The position numbers and the translations under genes are program-made. The notes beneath the pieces are model-generated. The model made no database searches. It saw only the letters and a program-made list of their open reading frames with translations, and was not told the origin of the DNA. Below are positions 34,109-41,538 of a stretch of DNA of 64,000 nt, piece by piece (position 1 is the stretch's first letter; every line of letters starts with the position of its first letter). The DNA comes from Pseudomonas sp. DNDY-54 (GTDB lineage Bacteria; Pseudomonadota; Gammaproteobacteria; Pseudomonadales; Pseudomonadaceae): contig NZ_CP082271.1 of assembly GCF_019880365.1 (NCBI RefSeq), positions 2,542,001 to 2,606,000 on the forward strand, written 5' to 3'.

Positions 34109-34702
34109 ATGTCCAAGCCACAGACCATGCTTCAGCTCAGTGGCCGCAGTTATGCACCGGCGACGCTGGCTAATGCGACCCTTGTGGTCATAGATGTTCA
34201 GGAAGAATATCGGACGGGAACCCTCGCACTGCCGAACCTTGGCACGGCGCTCGAAGAAATTAGCAAAGTATTAGCCGCCGCCCGCGCAGCAGGGGCGCCG
34301 GTTGTACATGTTCATCACCTGGGAATCCCAGGGGGGTTGTTCGACCCGCAAGGCTTGCGTGGGCAGATCATGCCTGAAGCCGCACCGCTTGCCGGCGAAA
34401 CGGTGATCGGAAAGACATTACCCAACGCGTTTGCTGGCACAGAACTGCATGACCTGTTGCAGCAACACGGGCGGCTCGATCTGATCGTGTGTGGTTTCAT
34501 GACTCATTCCAGCGTCAGCACCACGGTACGCGCGGCGAAAGATTACGGATACCGCTGCACGCTCGTGGACAAGGCTTGCGCGACCCGAGATCTTCCTATG
34601 GGAGACGGCGCAATCGACGCCGCACAGGTTCACCGCATGGAAATGACCATTCTGGCTGACAATTTCGCCGTTTGTGTGAGCGATGCTGCAGCATTAATGT
34701 AG
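34109..34702 (+). CDS. Isochorismatase-family hydrolase lacking the catalytic cysteine
   Basis: A 197-residue alpha/beta protein with VVIDVQEEY (Asp29) and the partner Lys102 in GKTLPNAF, as in cysteine hydrolases of this family. At the nucleophile position the sequence reads GFMTHSSVSTT, so Ser135 replaces the usual Cys. Some family members, such as PhzD and EntB-type isochorismatases, also work without that Cys, so activity is possible but an amidohydrolase role is doubtful. ATG 34109 is preceded by AAGGAG. Same neighbourhood in Pseudomonas. Confidence 0.86.
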   Translation: MSKPQTMLQLSGRSYAPATLANATLVVIDVQEEYRTGTLALPNLGTALEEISKVLAAARAAGAPVVHVHHLGIPGGLFDPQGLRGQIMPEAAPLAGETVIGKTLPNAFAGTELHDLLQQHGRLDLIVCGFMTHSSVSTTVRAAKDYGYRCTLVDKACATRDLPMGDGAIDAAQVHRMEMTILADNFAVCVSDAAALM

Positions 34703-34790
34703 CGTCACGCGAGCTGGTAAGCATTGAGCAGAGAGTGAAAAAACTGACCGCGTTGATGCCGGTCTCCGCCTAAGCAACGAGGTAGTCGCG

Positions 34791-35108
34791 ATGAAACGAA
34801 CCGATGGATTCGATGCACGCCGCCTCCGCCCCCGCCAGCAGCGGAGCTGGGGCTCGCGGCTCGCGGCGGCCCTTGGCCTGTTGCTGATGCTTGTCGGCGT
34901 ATTGTTGGCAGCCTCTGGCGCAGGTTCGCTGCTAAGCGACCACGCGTTCATTGCCAGCCTGGCGCTTGATCGCGAGGCTTCAATAACCTTGTTGGTAACT
35001 GGCCTCGTTCTGCTCACGCTCGGCCTGTTCATCAGACGAAGTGTGCGCCGCCGATCGCACGCGCCCGGCGGATTAAGCATGTCACGGAGATTGAGCAAAA
35101 GACGCTAA
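34791..35108 (+). CDS. Small basic two-helix membrane protein
   Basis: Unknown. The 105 residues begin with an Arg-rich cytoplasmic stretch (RRLRPRQQRSWGSR), then two hydrophobic helices (about 24-48 and 63-83) and an Arg/Lys-rich end (IRRSVRRRS ... SRRLSKRR). GAGGTAG upstream of the ATG supports translation. The positive-inside pattern puts both ends in the cytoplasm. No family recognised. Confidence 0.68.
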   Translation: MKRTDGFDARRLRPRQQRSWGSRLAAALGLLLMLVGVLLAASGAGSLLSDHAFIASLALDREASITLLVTGLVLLTLGLFIRRSVRRRSHAPGGLSMSRRLSKRR

Positions 35109-35193
35109 ACGGCGTTGAGCACTCCTGTCCACGCCCGGGGGAAGCGGCTAAAGGTACGCTTGGGGTAAAATCGGCGGCCAACGCGGAGGCCTC

Positions 35194-35751
35194 ATGCAAG
35201 AAGACGACTTTTCACTGTTCAAATCTGCTGTCCGTGGCGTCAAGCCGATCCAACACGACCGTGCTGACACGGGCAAGCCCCGCAACAACAAAGCTCAAAT
35301 AGCCACTCGACGAGCCAACGCGGTAACCAGTGACAATGAAACCCGTATTGACGGACTATCCGACCAGTTCGTCATCGATGTCGCGGCTGAAGATGAGTTG
35401 TATTGGGTGCGTGACGGTGTGCAAGACAGCCAGATGCGCAAACTGAAGGCGGGACAGATACCGTTCGAGGGCAGCCTGGACCTTCATGGCCTAAGTGTGG
35501 AGAAAGCTCGCGAGCTGCTCTGGGATTTCCTCGCCGAAGCGTGCAAATTCGAAATCCGCTGCGTACGCGTTACCCATGGCAAGGCTGCGCGAATCGATGG
35601 CAAACGGCCTCTGATCAAAAGCCATGTCAATACCTGGCTACGCCAACACGCTCAGGTTCTTGGCTTCACCTCCTGCCTGCCAAGACATGGCGGTACCGGC
35701 GCGGTCTATGTAATCCTGAAGCGAACCATGCTTGAAGGCCGCGACGAGTAG
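35194..35751 (+). CDS. Smr-domain protein
   Basis: Probable nuclease of the small MutS-related family. The 185 residues have a disordered basic N-terminus (to about 80) and a C-terminal Smr domain with FEGSLDLHGLSVEKA, the central RVTHGKA and PRHGGTGAVYVILKR, typical of YdaL/SmrA/SmrB-like stand-alone proteins. Roles in the family include rescue of collided ribosomes and DNA cleavage; no choice can be made here. Confidence 0.92.
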   Translation: MQEDDFSLFKSAVRGVKPIQHDRADTGKPRNNKAQIATRRANAVTSDNETRIDGLSDQFVIDVAAEDELYWVRDGVQDSQMRKLKAGQIPFEGSLDLHGLSVEKARELLWDFLAEACKFEIRCVRVTHGKAARIDGKRPLIKSHVNTWLRQHAQVLGFTSCLPRHGGTGAVYVILKRTMLEGRDE

Positions 35752-35854
35752 CCGGCCAGCCAGGTGGCTATTCTGCAGTACGCTGCTTGCGGCCCAGCGG
35801 CCGACCCCCTAACCTTCGCACTAGCGCTATTTTGCAAGCCTGACAGGTAGTCTC

Positions 35855-36400
35855 ATGTCCCTGGAAACACATTACACCGCGATCCTTGGCCAGCTGGGTG
35901 AGGACGTCAACCGCGAGGGCCTGCTTGATACGCCCAAGCGCGCAGCAAAAGCCATGCAGTACTTGTGCAAAGGCTACCAACAAACGCTAGAAGACGTTAC
36001 GAATGGTGCGTTGTTCAGCTCCGACAACAGCGAGATGGTGTTGGTGAAGAACATCGAGCTCTACTCCCTGTGCGAGCACCACATGCTTCCATTCATTGGC
36101 AAGGCTCATGTGGCCTATCTGCCCAATGGAAAAGTACTTGGGCTGTCGAAGGTCGCCCGTATCGTAGATATGTATGCCCGCCGCCTGCAGATTCAGGAAA
36201 ATCTCACGCGTGAAATCGCCGAGGCGATCCAAACGGTTACCGGCGCATGGGGCGTGGCAGTGGTTATAGAAGCTCAGCACATGTGCATGATGATGCGGGG
36301 CGTTGAGAAACAAAACTCGTCAATGGTCACTTCGGTGATGCTTGGGCAATTCCGTGAGAATGCCGCCACCCGCAGCGAGTTTTTGGGTCTGGTCAAGTAG
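35855..36400 (+). CDS. folE: GTP cyclohydrolase I
   Basis: Converts GTP to dihydroneopterin triphosphate, entry to folate (and pterin) synthesis. The 181 residues include TPKRAAKAMQYL, the zinc and active-site segment SLCEHHMLPFIGKAHVAYLP, SKVARIVDMYARRLQ and EAQHMCMMMRGV. All ligands (Cys, His, His, Cys) are present. It ends 8 bases before a perfect inverted repeat. Confidence 0.97.
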   Translation: MSLETHYTAILGQLGEDVNREGLLDTPKRAAKAMQYLCKGYQQTLEDVTNGALFSSDNSEMVLVKNIELYSLCEHHMLPFIGKAHVAYLPNGKVLGLSKVARIVDMYARRLQIQENLTREIAEAIQTVTGAWGVAVVIEAQHMCMMMRGVEKQNSSMVTSVMLGQFRENAATRSEFLGLVK

Positions 36401-36407
36401 CCTGCTC

Positions 36408-36436
36408 GGCCGAGAAGCCGAAGCGGCTTCTCGGCC
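36408..36436. terminator. Perfect bidirectional hairpin between folE and GST genes
   Basis: A 13-bp stem without mismatch (GGCCGAGAAGCCG and CGGCTTCTCGGCC) around a 3-base loop, between two convergent genes. It lacks clear T-runs on either side, yet position and stability favour a shared transcription end. Confidence 0.6.
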
Positions 36437-36467
36437 TCTCACTGTTCGTGACTGCCTCAGCGACACC

Positions 36468-37073
36468 TTAGTCAAACATCCCCACATGCCGAGGATGGCT
36501 GGCAACACGCCGCAACCAGGCACAAATCGCCGGGTAGCCCTCTAGGCTGAACCCACCCTCTTCCGCTACGTGCGTATAGGCATACAGCGCGACATCTGCA
36601 ATCGAATAGTGATCACCGACCAGATATGGCGTGCGCAGTAACTGTTGCTCCATAACATTCAGCGCGTGATAACCGTCCAGTTGCTTTGCCGCATATTCAT
36701 CCAGACGCTCCTCGGGCAAACCCAAGTAAACCTTGATGAATCGCGCCACGGCAATGAATGGCTCATGACTGTACTGCTCAAAGAACTGCCATTGCAGGGC
36801 CTGTGTGCGCAGCCGTGGATCCGAGGGCAAAAATTCCGACCCTTCCGCAAGGAAATTGAGGATCGCATTTGATTCCCACAGACATGTGCCGTCTTCGAGC
36901 TCGAGCACGGGAATCTTGCCGTTGGGGTTTTTTTTCAGAAAAAACTCTTCGCGGCTTTCACCGCGAAGAATATCGATCGGGACCCAGCTGTAATCCCGAC
37001 CGAGCAAATGCAGCATCAGCTTTATCTTGTAGCAATTGCCAGACCGGTAATCGCCGTAAACCTTGTACGCCAT
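36468..37073 (-). CDS. Glutathione S-transferase family protein
   Basis: Cytosolic GST fold of 201 residues: thioredoxin-like N-domain with YKVYGDYRSGNCYKIKLML (an SGNC motif where Ser/Cys activates glutathione), GKIPVLELEDGTCLWESNAI giving the cis-Pro and Glu-Ser of the glutathione site, and the helical C-domain with YSIADVALYAYTHVAEEGGF. ATG 37073 has GGGAG upstream. It follows the aminotransferase gene by 38 bases and is probably co-transcribed. Confidence 0.92.
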   Translation of the reverse strand: MAYKVYGDYRSGNCYKIKLMLHLLGRDYSWVPIDILRGESREEFFLKKNPNGKIPVLELEDGTCLWESNAILNFLAEGSEFLPSDPRLRTQALQWQFFEQYSHEPFIAVARFIKVYLGLPEERLDEYAAKQLDGYHALNVMEQQLLRTPYLVGDHYSIADVALYAYTHVAEEGGFSLEGYPAICAWLRRVASHPRHVGMFD

Positions 37074-37111
37074 TTGTTTCTCCCAGGGCCACGCAGCGTC
37101 AATCTCGTTGA

Positions 37112-38278
37112 TCAAGCCGCCTCAATCATGCTGGCATCACGAACCACACTCGCGAGCCGACGGATCCCTTCGGCCAGCCGATCAGGCGGGACGTGACTGA
37201 AGTTCAGTCGTAAATAGCCAAGGTTCTCATCAGGATTGATGAAAAAAGGTTCACCTGGCATAAACGCAACGTTTTGTCCGAGCGCCGGCTTCAGCAGTGT
37301 TCGCGTATCGACCTGCTGCTTTAGCTGCAACCAGAAAAACAGCCCTCCCTGGGGAAGCTGCCACTCCGCCAGATCACCAAAATGCTCCGCCAGCGCGGCC
37401 TGCATTGCATCACGGCGCAAACGATAGAAATGGCGCAGTTCATTCAAATGCGAGCGGTACTGATCACTGCCCAACCATTGCAGCGCCTGCCACTGACCGA
37501 TGCGATTGGTGTGCAGATCGGCCGATTGCTTCAGGCGTAGCAGATACGGAAAAAGATCCGGGGTAGCGATCAAATAGCCGACGCGCAGTCCGGGCAGCAA
37601 TGTCTTGGAGATCGTGCCGGTGTAGATCCAGCTAGCGTGACGCATACGGCTGACAATGGGCTTGGCATCGCCTTCATCGAAAACTAGCTCGCGGTAGGGC
37701 TCGTCTTCAATGAGCGTAACGTTGAATTCGTCGAGCAGCGCTGCAACAGCGTTACGCTTATCGTCGCTGTAGCGCACCGCAGATGGGTTTTGAAAGGTGG
37801 GAATAAAGTACGCAAAGGCCGGCCTGTGGTGCTCAAGGCTATGACGCAGGGCAACCAGCGATGGCCCGTCCGCCTCCTGCGGTACGGCCAAGCATTCAGC
37901 ACCGAACAATTGAAAAGCTTGTAGCGCAGCCAGATAGGTCGGCGCCTCTAGCAATACCTGGGTGCCGCGATCAATAAACAGCTTGGATGCGAGATCCAAC
38001 GTCTGTTGGGAACCACTGACGATCAGTACCTGATCCGCCGAGCAGGCAACACCAAGTGCACGCGCTTCGGCAGCGATCGCCTCACGTAACCCCGGCTCCC
38101 CCTCACTCATCCCGTACTGCCCCATAGTTGACGGCATCTGCGACCATTCGACCTTTGGCAGCATCGCTTCGGCGGGTAACCCTCCGGCAAACGACATCAC
38201 TTCGGGGCGCTGCGCGGCGGCGAGAATTTCACGGATCAGCGAGCTTTTCAGGCGGTCGACGCGTTCGGAGAAGGCCAT
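37112..38278 (-). CDS. PLP-dependent aminotransferase (class I/II, LysN/2-aminoadipate type)
   Basis: Cytoplasmic aminotransferase, 388 residues. It begins MAFSERVDRLKSS, has SFAGGLPAEAMLP typical of the 2-aminoadipate/MocR-like group, YFIPTFQNPSAV, IEDEPYRELVF and the PLP lysine in GTISKTLLPGLRVGY. It lacks the GntR DNA-binding domain of true MocR proteins. It reads divergently from a MarR gene, a likely regulator. Aromatic or branched-chain amino acids are possible substrates. Confidence 0.9.
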   Translation of the reverse strand: MAFSERVDRLKSSLIREILAAAQRPEVMSFAGGLPAEAMLPKVEWSQMPSTMGQYGMSEGEPGLREAIAAEARALGVACSADQVLIVSGSQQTLDLASKLFIDRGTQVLLEAPTYLAALQAFQLFGAECLAVPQEADGPSLVALRHSLEHHRPAFAYFIPTFQNPSAVRYSDDKRNAVAALLDEFNVTLIEDEPYRELVFDEGDAKPIVSRMRHASWIYTGTISKTLLPGLRVGYLIATPDLFPYLLRLKQSADLHTNRIGQWQALQWLGSDQYRSHLNELRHFYRLRRDAMQAALAEHFGDLAEWQLPQGGLFFWLQLKQQVDTRTLLKPALGQNVAFMPGEPFFINPDENLGYLRLNFSHVPPDRLAEGIRRLASVVRDASMIEAA

Positions 38279-38309
38279 GGGGTACCAGATGCAAGGAGGA
38301 AGTAAATAA

Positions 38310-38324
38310 GTCAAACTACTTGAC
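38310..38324. promoter_or_regulatory. Likely MarR operator between aminotransferase and marR-type genes
   Basis: GTCAA-N5-TTGAC, a perfect 5-bp-arm inverted repeat in the 79-base divergent promoter region, 31 bases from the aminotransferase start and 33 from the MarR start. Size and spacing suit a MarR dimer. Confidence 0.5.
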
Positions 38325-38357
38325 CGAAATTACGCCTACGCTTGTGAATACGTCAAT

Positions 38358-38801
38358 ATGCCTGACCTAAAAAAAAGCACAATTCAGCGACAAATCATGG
38401 AGAGCTTCTTCCTCGGCTATCAAGCCTTCACAGCCAAACCGGACGAAATGCTAGCGCGCCGCGGGCTCTCCCGTGTTCACCACCGCATTCTGTTTTTTAT
38501 CGCCAGCTATCCCGACCTTAGCGTGAAGGAGTTGCTCGGCTACCTCGGCGTAAGTAAGCAGGCCTTGAACATACCGCTACGGCAACTCATTGAGATGCAT
38601 CTGGTTGAAAGCAGAACGGCAGAAGATGACAAGCGCAAGCGCATGCTGCGCTTCACACCTGATGGCGCCAAGCTGGAACAGGCGCTAAGACGAGAACAGG
38701 TTCGTCTACTCGAACGGGTGTTCAGTCGGACGGGGGAGCAAGCGGTGGCCGGCTGGCTAGAGGTTAACCAGGCGCTGTCGGGCGGCGGTGCCATAGATTA
38801 G
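38358..38801 (+). CDS. MarR-family transcriptional regulator
   Basis: A 147-residue winged-helix regulator: helical dimer region at both ends, HTH with LSVKELLGYLGVSKQALNIP and the wing VESRTAEDDKRKRMLRFT (the Asp-Arg wing of MarR proteins). It shares a short AT-rich promoter region with the divergent aminotransferase-GST pair, the probable target. Confidence 0.92.
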   Translation: MPDLKKSTIQRQIMESFFLGYQAFTAKPDEMLARRGLSRVHHRILFFIASYPDLSVKELLGYLGVSKQALNIPLRQLIEMHLVESRTAEDDKRKRMLRFTPDGAKLEQALRREQVRLLERVFSRTGEQAVAGWLEVNQALSGGGAID

Positions 38802-38893
38802 CCGCGACGGGAAGTGCGCACATTGCAGGGCTTTGCCATGGGCCATCTGTGCTCAGCGTTTAGCCTCGGCACAACGGAAAGGCAAAAAGCCAA

Positions 38894-38914
38894 ACGCAGG
38901 ACGCAGGACGCAGG
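38894..38914. repeat. Three tandem copies of a 7-base unit
   Basis: ACGCAGG repeated three times without variation in the 191-base gap between the MarR gene and the rpsA terminator. Length variation by slippage is possible; no function is implied. Confidence 0.7.
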
Positions 38915-38950
38915 AAGAGACGCCCACTCCGGGCACGAGACAACCACAGA

Positions 38951-38976
38951 AAAGGGCGACCGAAGTCGCCCTTTTT
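38951..38976 (-). terminator. Rho-independent terminator of rpsA
   Basis: On the minus strand a 10-bp stem AAAGGGCGAC/GTCGCCCTTT closed by a UUCG tetraloop and ending in T's, 17 bases past the rpsA stop. The A-run on the other side makes it potentially bidirectional for the MarR gene. Confidence 0.88.
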
Positions 38977-38992
38977 CAATGGATTGCAGAAC

Positions 38993-40678
38993 TTAGTTCT
39001 GGTTTTCCATTTGCGCGCGGATCAGATCACCAATGGTGGTCGGACCGGCAGTCGGCTCTACGTCCTGCTTGGTACGCAGTTCCTTCATCGCGTCTTTCTC
39101 ATCCTCAACGTCTTTCGACTTGATGGACAAGCTGATAACGCGGCTCTTGCGGTCGATGCTGATGATCTTGGCTTCGACTTCTTCGCCTTCTTTCAGAACG
39201 TTGCGCGCGTCTTCAACGCGGTCACGGCTGATTTCGGAGGCTTTCAGCGTAGCTTCGATATCGTTACCCAGATCGATGATGGCGCCTTTGGCGTCAACTT
39301 CTTTCACGATTCCGCGAACGATGCTGCCCTTGTCATTGACGGAGGCGTAGTTGGAGAACGGATCGTCTTCCAGCTGCTTGATGCCCAGGGAGATGCGCTC
39401 ACGCTCCGGATCGACCGACAGGATGACCGTGTCCAGCTCGTCGCCCTTCTTGAAGCGACGCACAGCTTCTTCACCGGCTTCGTTCCAGGAGATGTCGGAC
39501 AGGTGAACAAGACCGTCGATGCCGCCGTCCAGACCAATGAAGATACCGAAATCGGTGATCGACTTGATGGTGCCGGAGATGCGGTCGCCCTTGTTGAACT
39601 GGCCAGAGAAGTCTTCCCATGGGTTGGACTTGCACTGCTTGATGCCAAGGGAGATACGACGACGCTCTTCGTCGATGTCCAGAACCATGACTTCCACTTC
39701 GTCGCCGACCTGTACGACCTTCGACGGGTGGATGTTCTTGTTGGTCCAATCCATTTCGGAGACGTGTACCAGACCTTCAACGCCTTCTTCCAGCTCAGCG
39801 AAGCAGCCGTAGTCAGTCAGGTTGGTGACGCGGGCCACAACGCGAGTGTTCTCTGGGTAACGAGCCTTGATAGCAACCCATGGGTCTTCGCCCAGTTGCT
39901 TCAGACCCAGGGAAACGCGGTTACGCTCGCGATCGAACTTCAGTACCTTGACGTCGATCTCGTCGCCAACGTTAACGATTTCCGACGGATGCTTGATGCG
40001 CTTCCAGGCCATGTCGGTGATGTGCAACAGGCCGTCCACGCCGCCCAGATCCACGAACGCGCCGTAATCTGTGAGGTTCTTGACGATACCCTTGACCTGC
40101 TGGCCTTCCTGCAGCGATTCCAGCAGAGCTTCGCGCTCGGCGCTGTTTTCGGCTTCCAGGACGCTACGACGGGAAACGACAACGTTGTTGCGCTTCTGGT
40201 CGAGCTTGATGACCTTGAACTCGAGTTCCTTGCCTTCCAAGTGTGTGGTATCACGCACTGGACGGACATCAACTAGGGAACCTGGCAGGAACGCACGGAT
40301 GCCGTTAACGTCGACAGTGAAGCCGCCCTTAACCTTACCGTTGATAACGCCCTTGACCACTTCCTCAGCTGCGAAAGCCGCTTCCAGAACAATCCAGCAC
40401 TCGGCACGCTTGGCTTTTTCGCGGGACAGCTTGGTTTCACCGAAGCCATCTTCAACCGCGTCCAGCGCAACGTGAACTTCGTCACCCACGCTGATGGTCA
40501 GCTCGCCCTGTTCGTTGTAGAACTGCTCGACCGGGATGACGCCCTCGGACTTCAGACCGGCATGAACAGTGACCCAGTCACCGTCGATGTCGACCACGAT
40601 GCCGGTGATGATCGCACCCGGCTGCATGTCGAGGGTTTTTAGGCTTTCTTCAAAAAGTTCTGCAAAGCTTTCGCTCAT
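38993..40678 (-). CDS. rpsA: 30S ribosomal protein S1
   Basis: RNA-binding ribosomal protein that brings mRNAs to the 30S subunit. The 561 residues contain six S1 repeats; repeated phrases such as DYGAFVDLGGVDGLLHITDM, DYGCFAELEEGVEGLVHVS and DFGIFIGLDGGIDGLVHLS mark them. Upstream lies a terminator separating it from cmk, so it has its own promoter in the 40679-40750 leader, which may also be where S1 represses its own translation. RBS AGGAA precedes the ATG. Confidence 0.98.
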   Translation of the reverse strand: MSESFAELFEESLKTLDMQPGAIITGIVVDIDGDWVTVHAGLKSEGVIPVEQFYNEQGELTISVGDEVHVALDAVEDGFGETKLSREKAKRAECWIVLEAAFAAEEVVKGVINGKVKGGFTVDVNGIRAFLPGSLVDVRPVRDTTHLEGKELEFKVIKLDQKRNNVVVSRRSVLEAENSAEREALLESLQEGQQVKGIVKNLTDYGAFVDLGGVDGLLHITDMAWKRIKHPSEIVNVGDEIDVKVLKFDRERNRVSLGLKQLGEDPWVAIKARYPENTRVVARVTNLTDYGCFAELEEGVEGLVHVSEMDWTNKNIHPSKVVQVGDEVEVMVLDIDEERRRISLGIKQCKSNPWEDFSGQFNKGDRISGTIKSITDFGIFIGLDGGIDGLVHLSDISWNEAGEEAVRRFKKGDELDTVILSVDPERERISLGIKQLEDDPFSNYASVNDKGSIVRGIVKEVDAKGAIIDLGNDIEATLKASEISRDRVEDARNVLKEGEEVEAKIISIDRKSRVISLSIKSKDVEDEKDAMKELRTKQDVEPTAGPTTIGDLIRAQMENQN

Positions 40679-40750
40679 GTTTATTCCTGCTGTTTTCGGA
40701 CGAGAATCCGCCCAATCTCCACACCCCAGATAGACGTGGGTTCATTCATA

Positions 40751-40793
40751 TAAAAAAAGGCCTGTGGGACTAGATCTGGTCTCCCACATGCCT
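40751..40793 (-). terminator. Rho-independent terminator between cmk and rpsA
   Basis: On the minus strand AGGCATGTGGGA pairs with TCCCACAGGCCT (one mismatch) around a 12-base loop, followed by seven T's. It lies 59 bases after cmk and 73 bases before the rpsA start, so it should end or attenuate the supraoperon and leave rpsA with a separate promoter. Confidence 0.85.
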
Positions 40794-40851
40794 CCTTGTT
40801 AACAGCTCTCGAAATCGAAAGACCGTCAGGCCGCCTCTCGGCGGTCGTTCT

Positions 40852-41538
40852 TCAGGCCAAATCGCGAATGGCGACTTCGCTCAGAATCTGTCCTAGCACT
40901 TGCTCGATAGAGAGGTTCGTTGAATCCAGCTGAATCGCATCGTCTGCCGGCTTCAGTGGAGCCACTTCACGTTGGGTATCACGCTCATCACGCGCCCGTA
41001 TCTCATCGAGAAGACTCGCGAGATTAACATCATCACCTTTGTCCTTCAACTGCAGGAAGCGTCTGCGTGCTCTTTCTTCAGCACTGGCAGTGAGAAAGAT
41101 CTTCAGGGGCGCGTCAGGAAAGACCACGGTTCCCATATCACGACCGTCCGCAACGAGCCCGGGGGGTTCGCGGAACGCTTTCTGCCGTTGCAGCAGCGCC
41201 TCGCGCACGACTGGTAGCGCTGCGACCTGTGAAGCGCCGGCGCCGATCTGTTCGTTGCGGATGGCCTGAGTGACCTCCTCGCCTTCGAGAACGATCTGCA
41301 TTCCCTGGCCGCCCTTTCCTGCGCCGAACTGGACGTCCAGATGCGCAGCCAACAACTTGAGCGCTTCTTCGTTGGTTAGATCGACACCATGGTTACGCGC
41401 GGCGAACGCGAGCAGTCGGTAAAGCGCGCCGGAGTCCAGGAAATTCCATCCAAGCTTGGCCGCTACGAGCGCCGCGACCGTACCCTTGCCAGAGCCGCTT
41501 GGGCCGTCAATGGTGATGACCGGAACCGGAGTGATCAT
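40852..41538 (-). CDS. cmk: Cytidylate kinase
   Basis: Phosphorylates CMP and dCMP. The 228 residues start VPVITIDGPSGSGKGTVAAL (P-loop), then FLDSGALYRLLAFAA and VADGRDMGTVVFPDA for CMP binding, and the LID with RARRRFLQLKDKG. Its ATG overlaps the stop of the tyrA-aroA gene (ATGA), placing it in the aromatic supraoperon. Confidence 0.97.
   Translation of the reverse strand: MITPVPVITIDGPSGSGKGTVAALVAAKLGWNFLDSGALYRLLAFAARNHGVDLTNEEALKLLAAHLDVQFGAGKGGQGMQIVLEGEEVTQAIRNEQIGAGASQVAALPVVREALLQRQKAFREPPGLVADGRDMGTVVFPDAPLKIFLTASAEERARRRFLQLKDKGDDVNLASLLDEIRARDERDTQREVAPLKPADDAIQLDSTNLSIEQVLGQILSEVAIRDLA

Noticed and set aside
38984..40276. 430-codon open frame antisense to rpsA
   Set aside because: The long frame is a by-product of the strong codon bias of rpsA; its product repeats mirror the S1 repeats and match nothing known.
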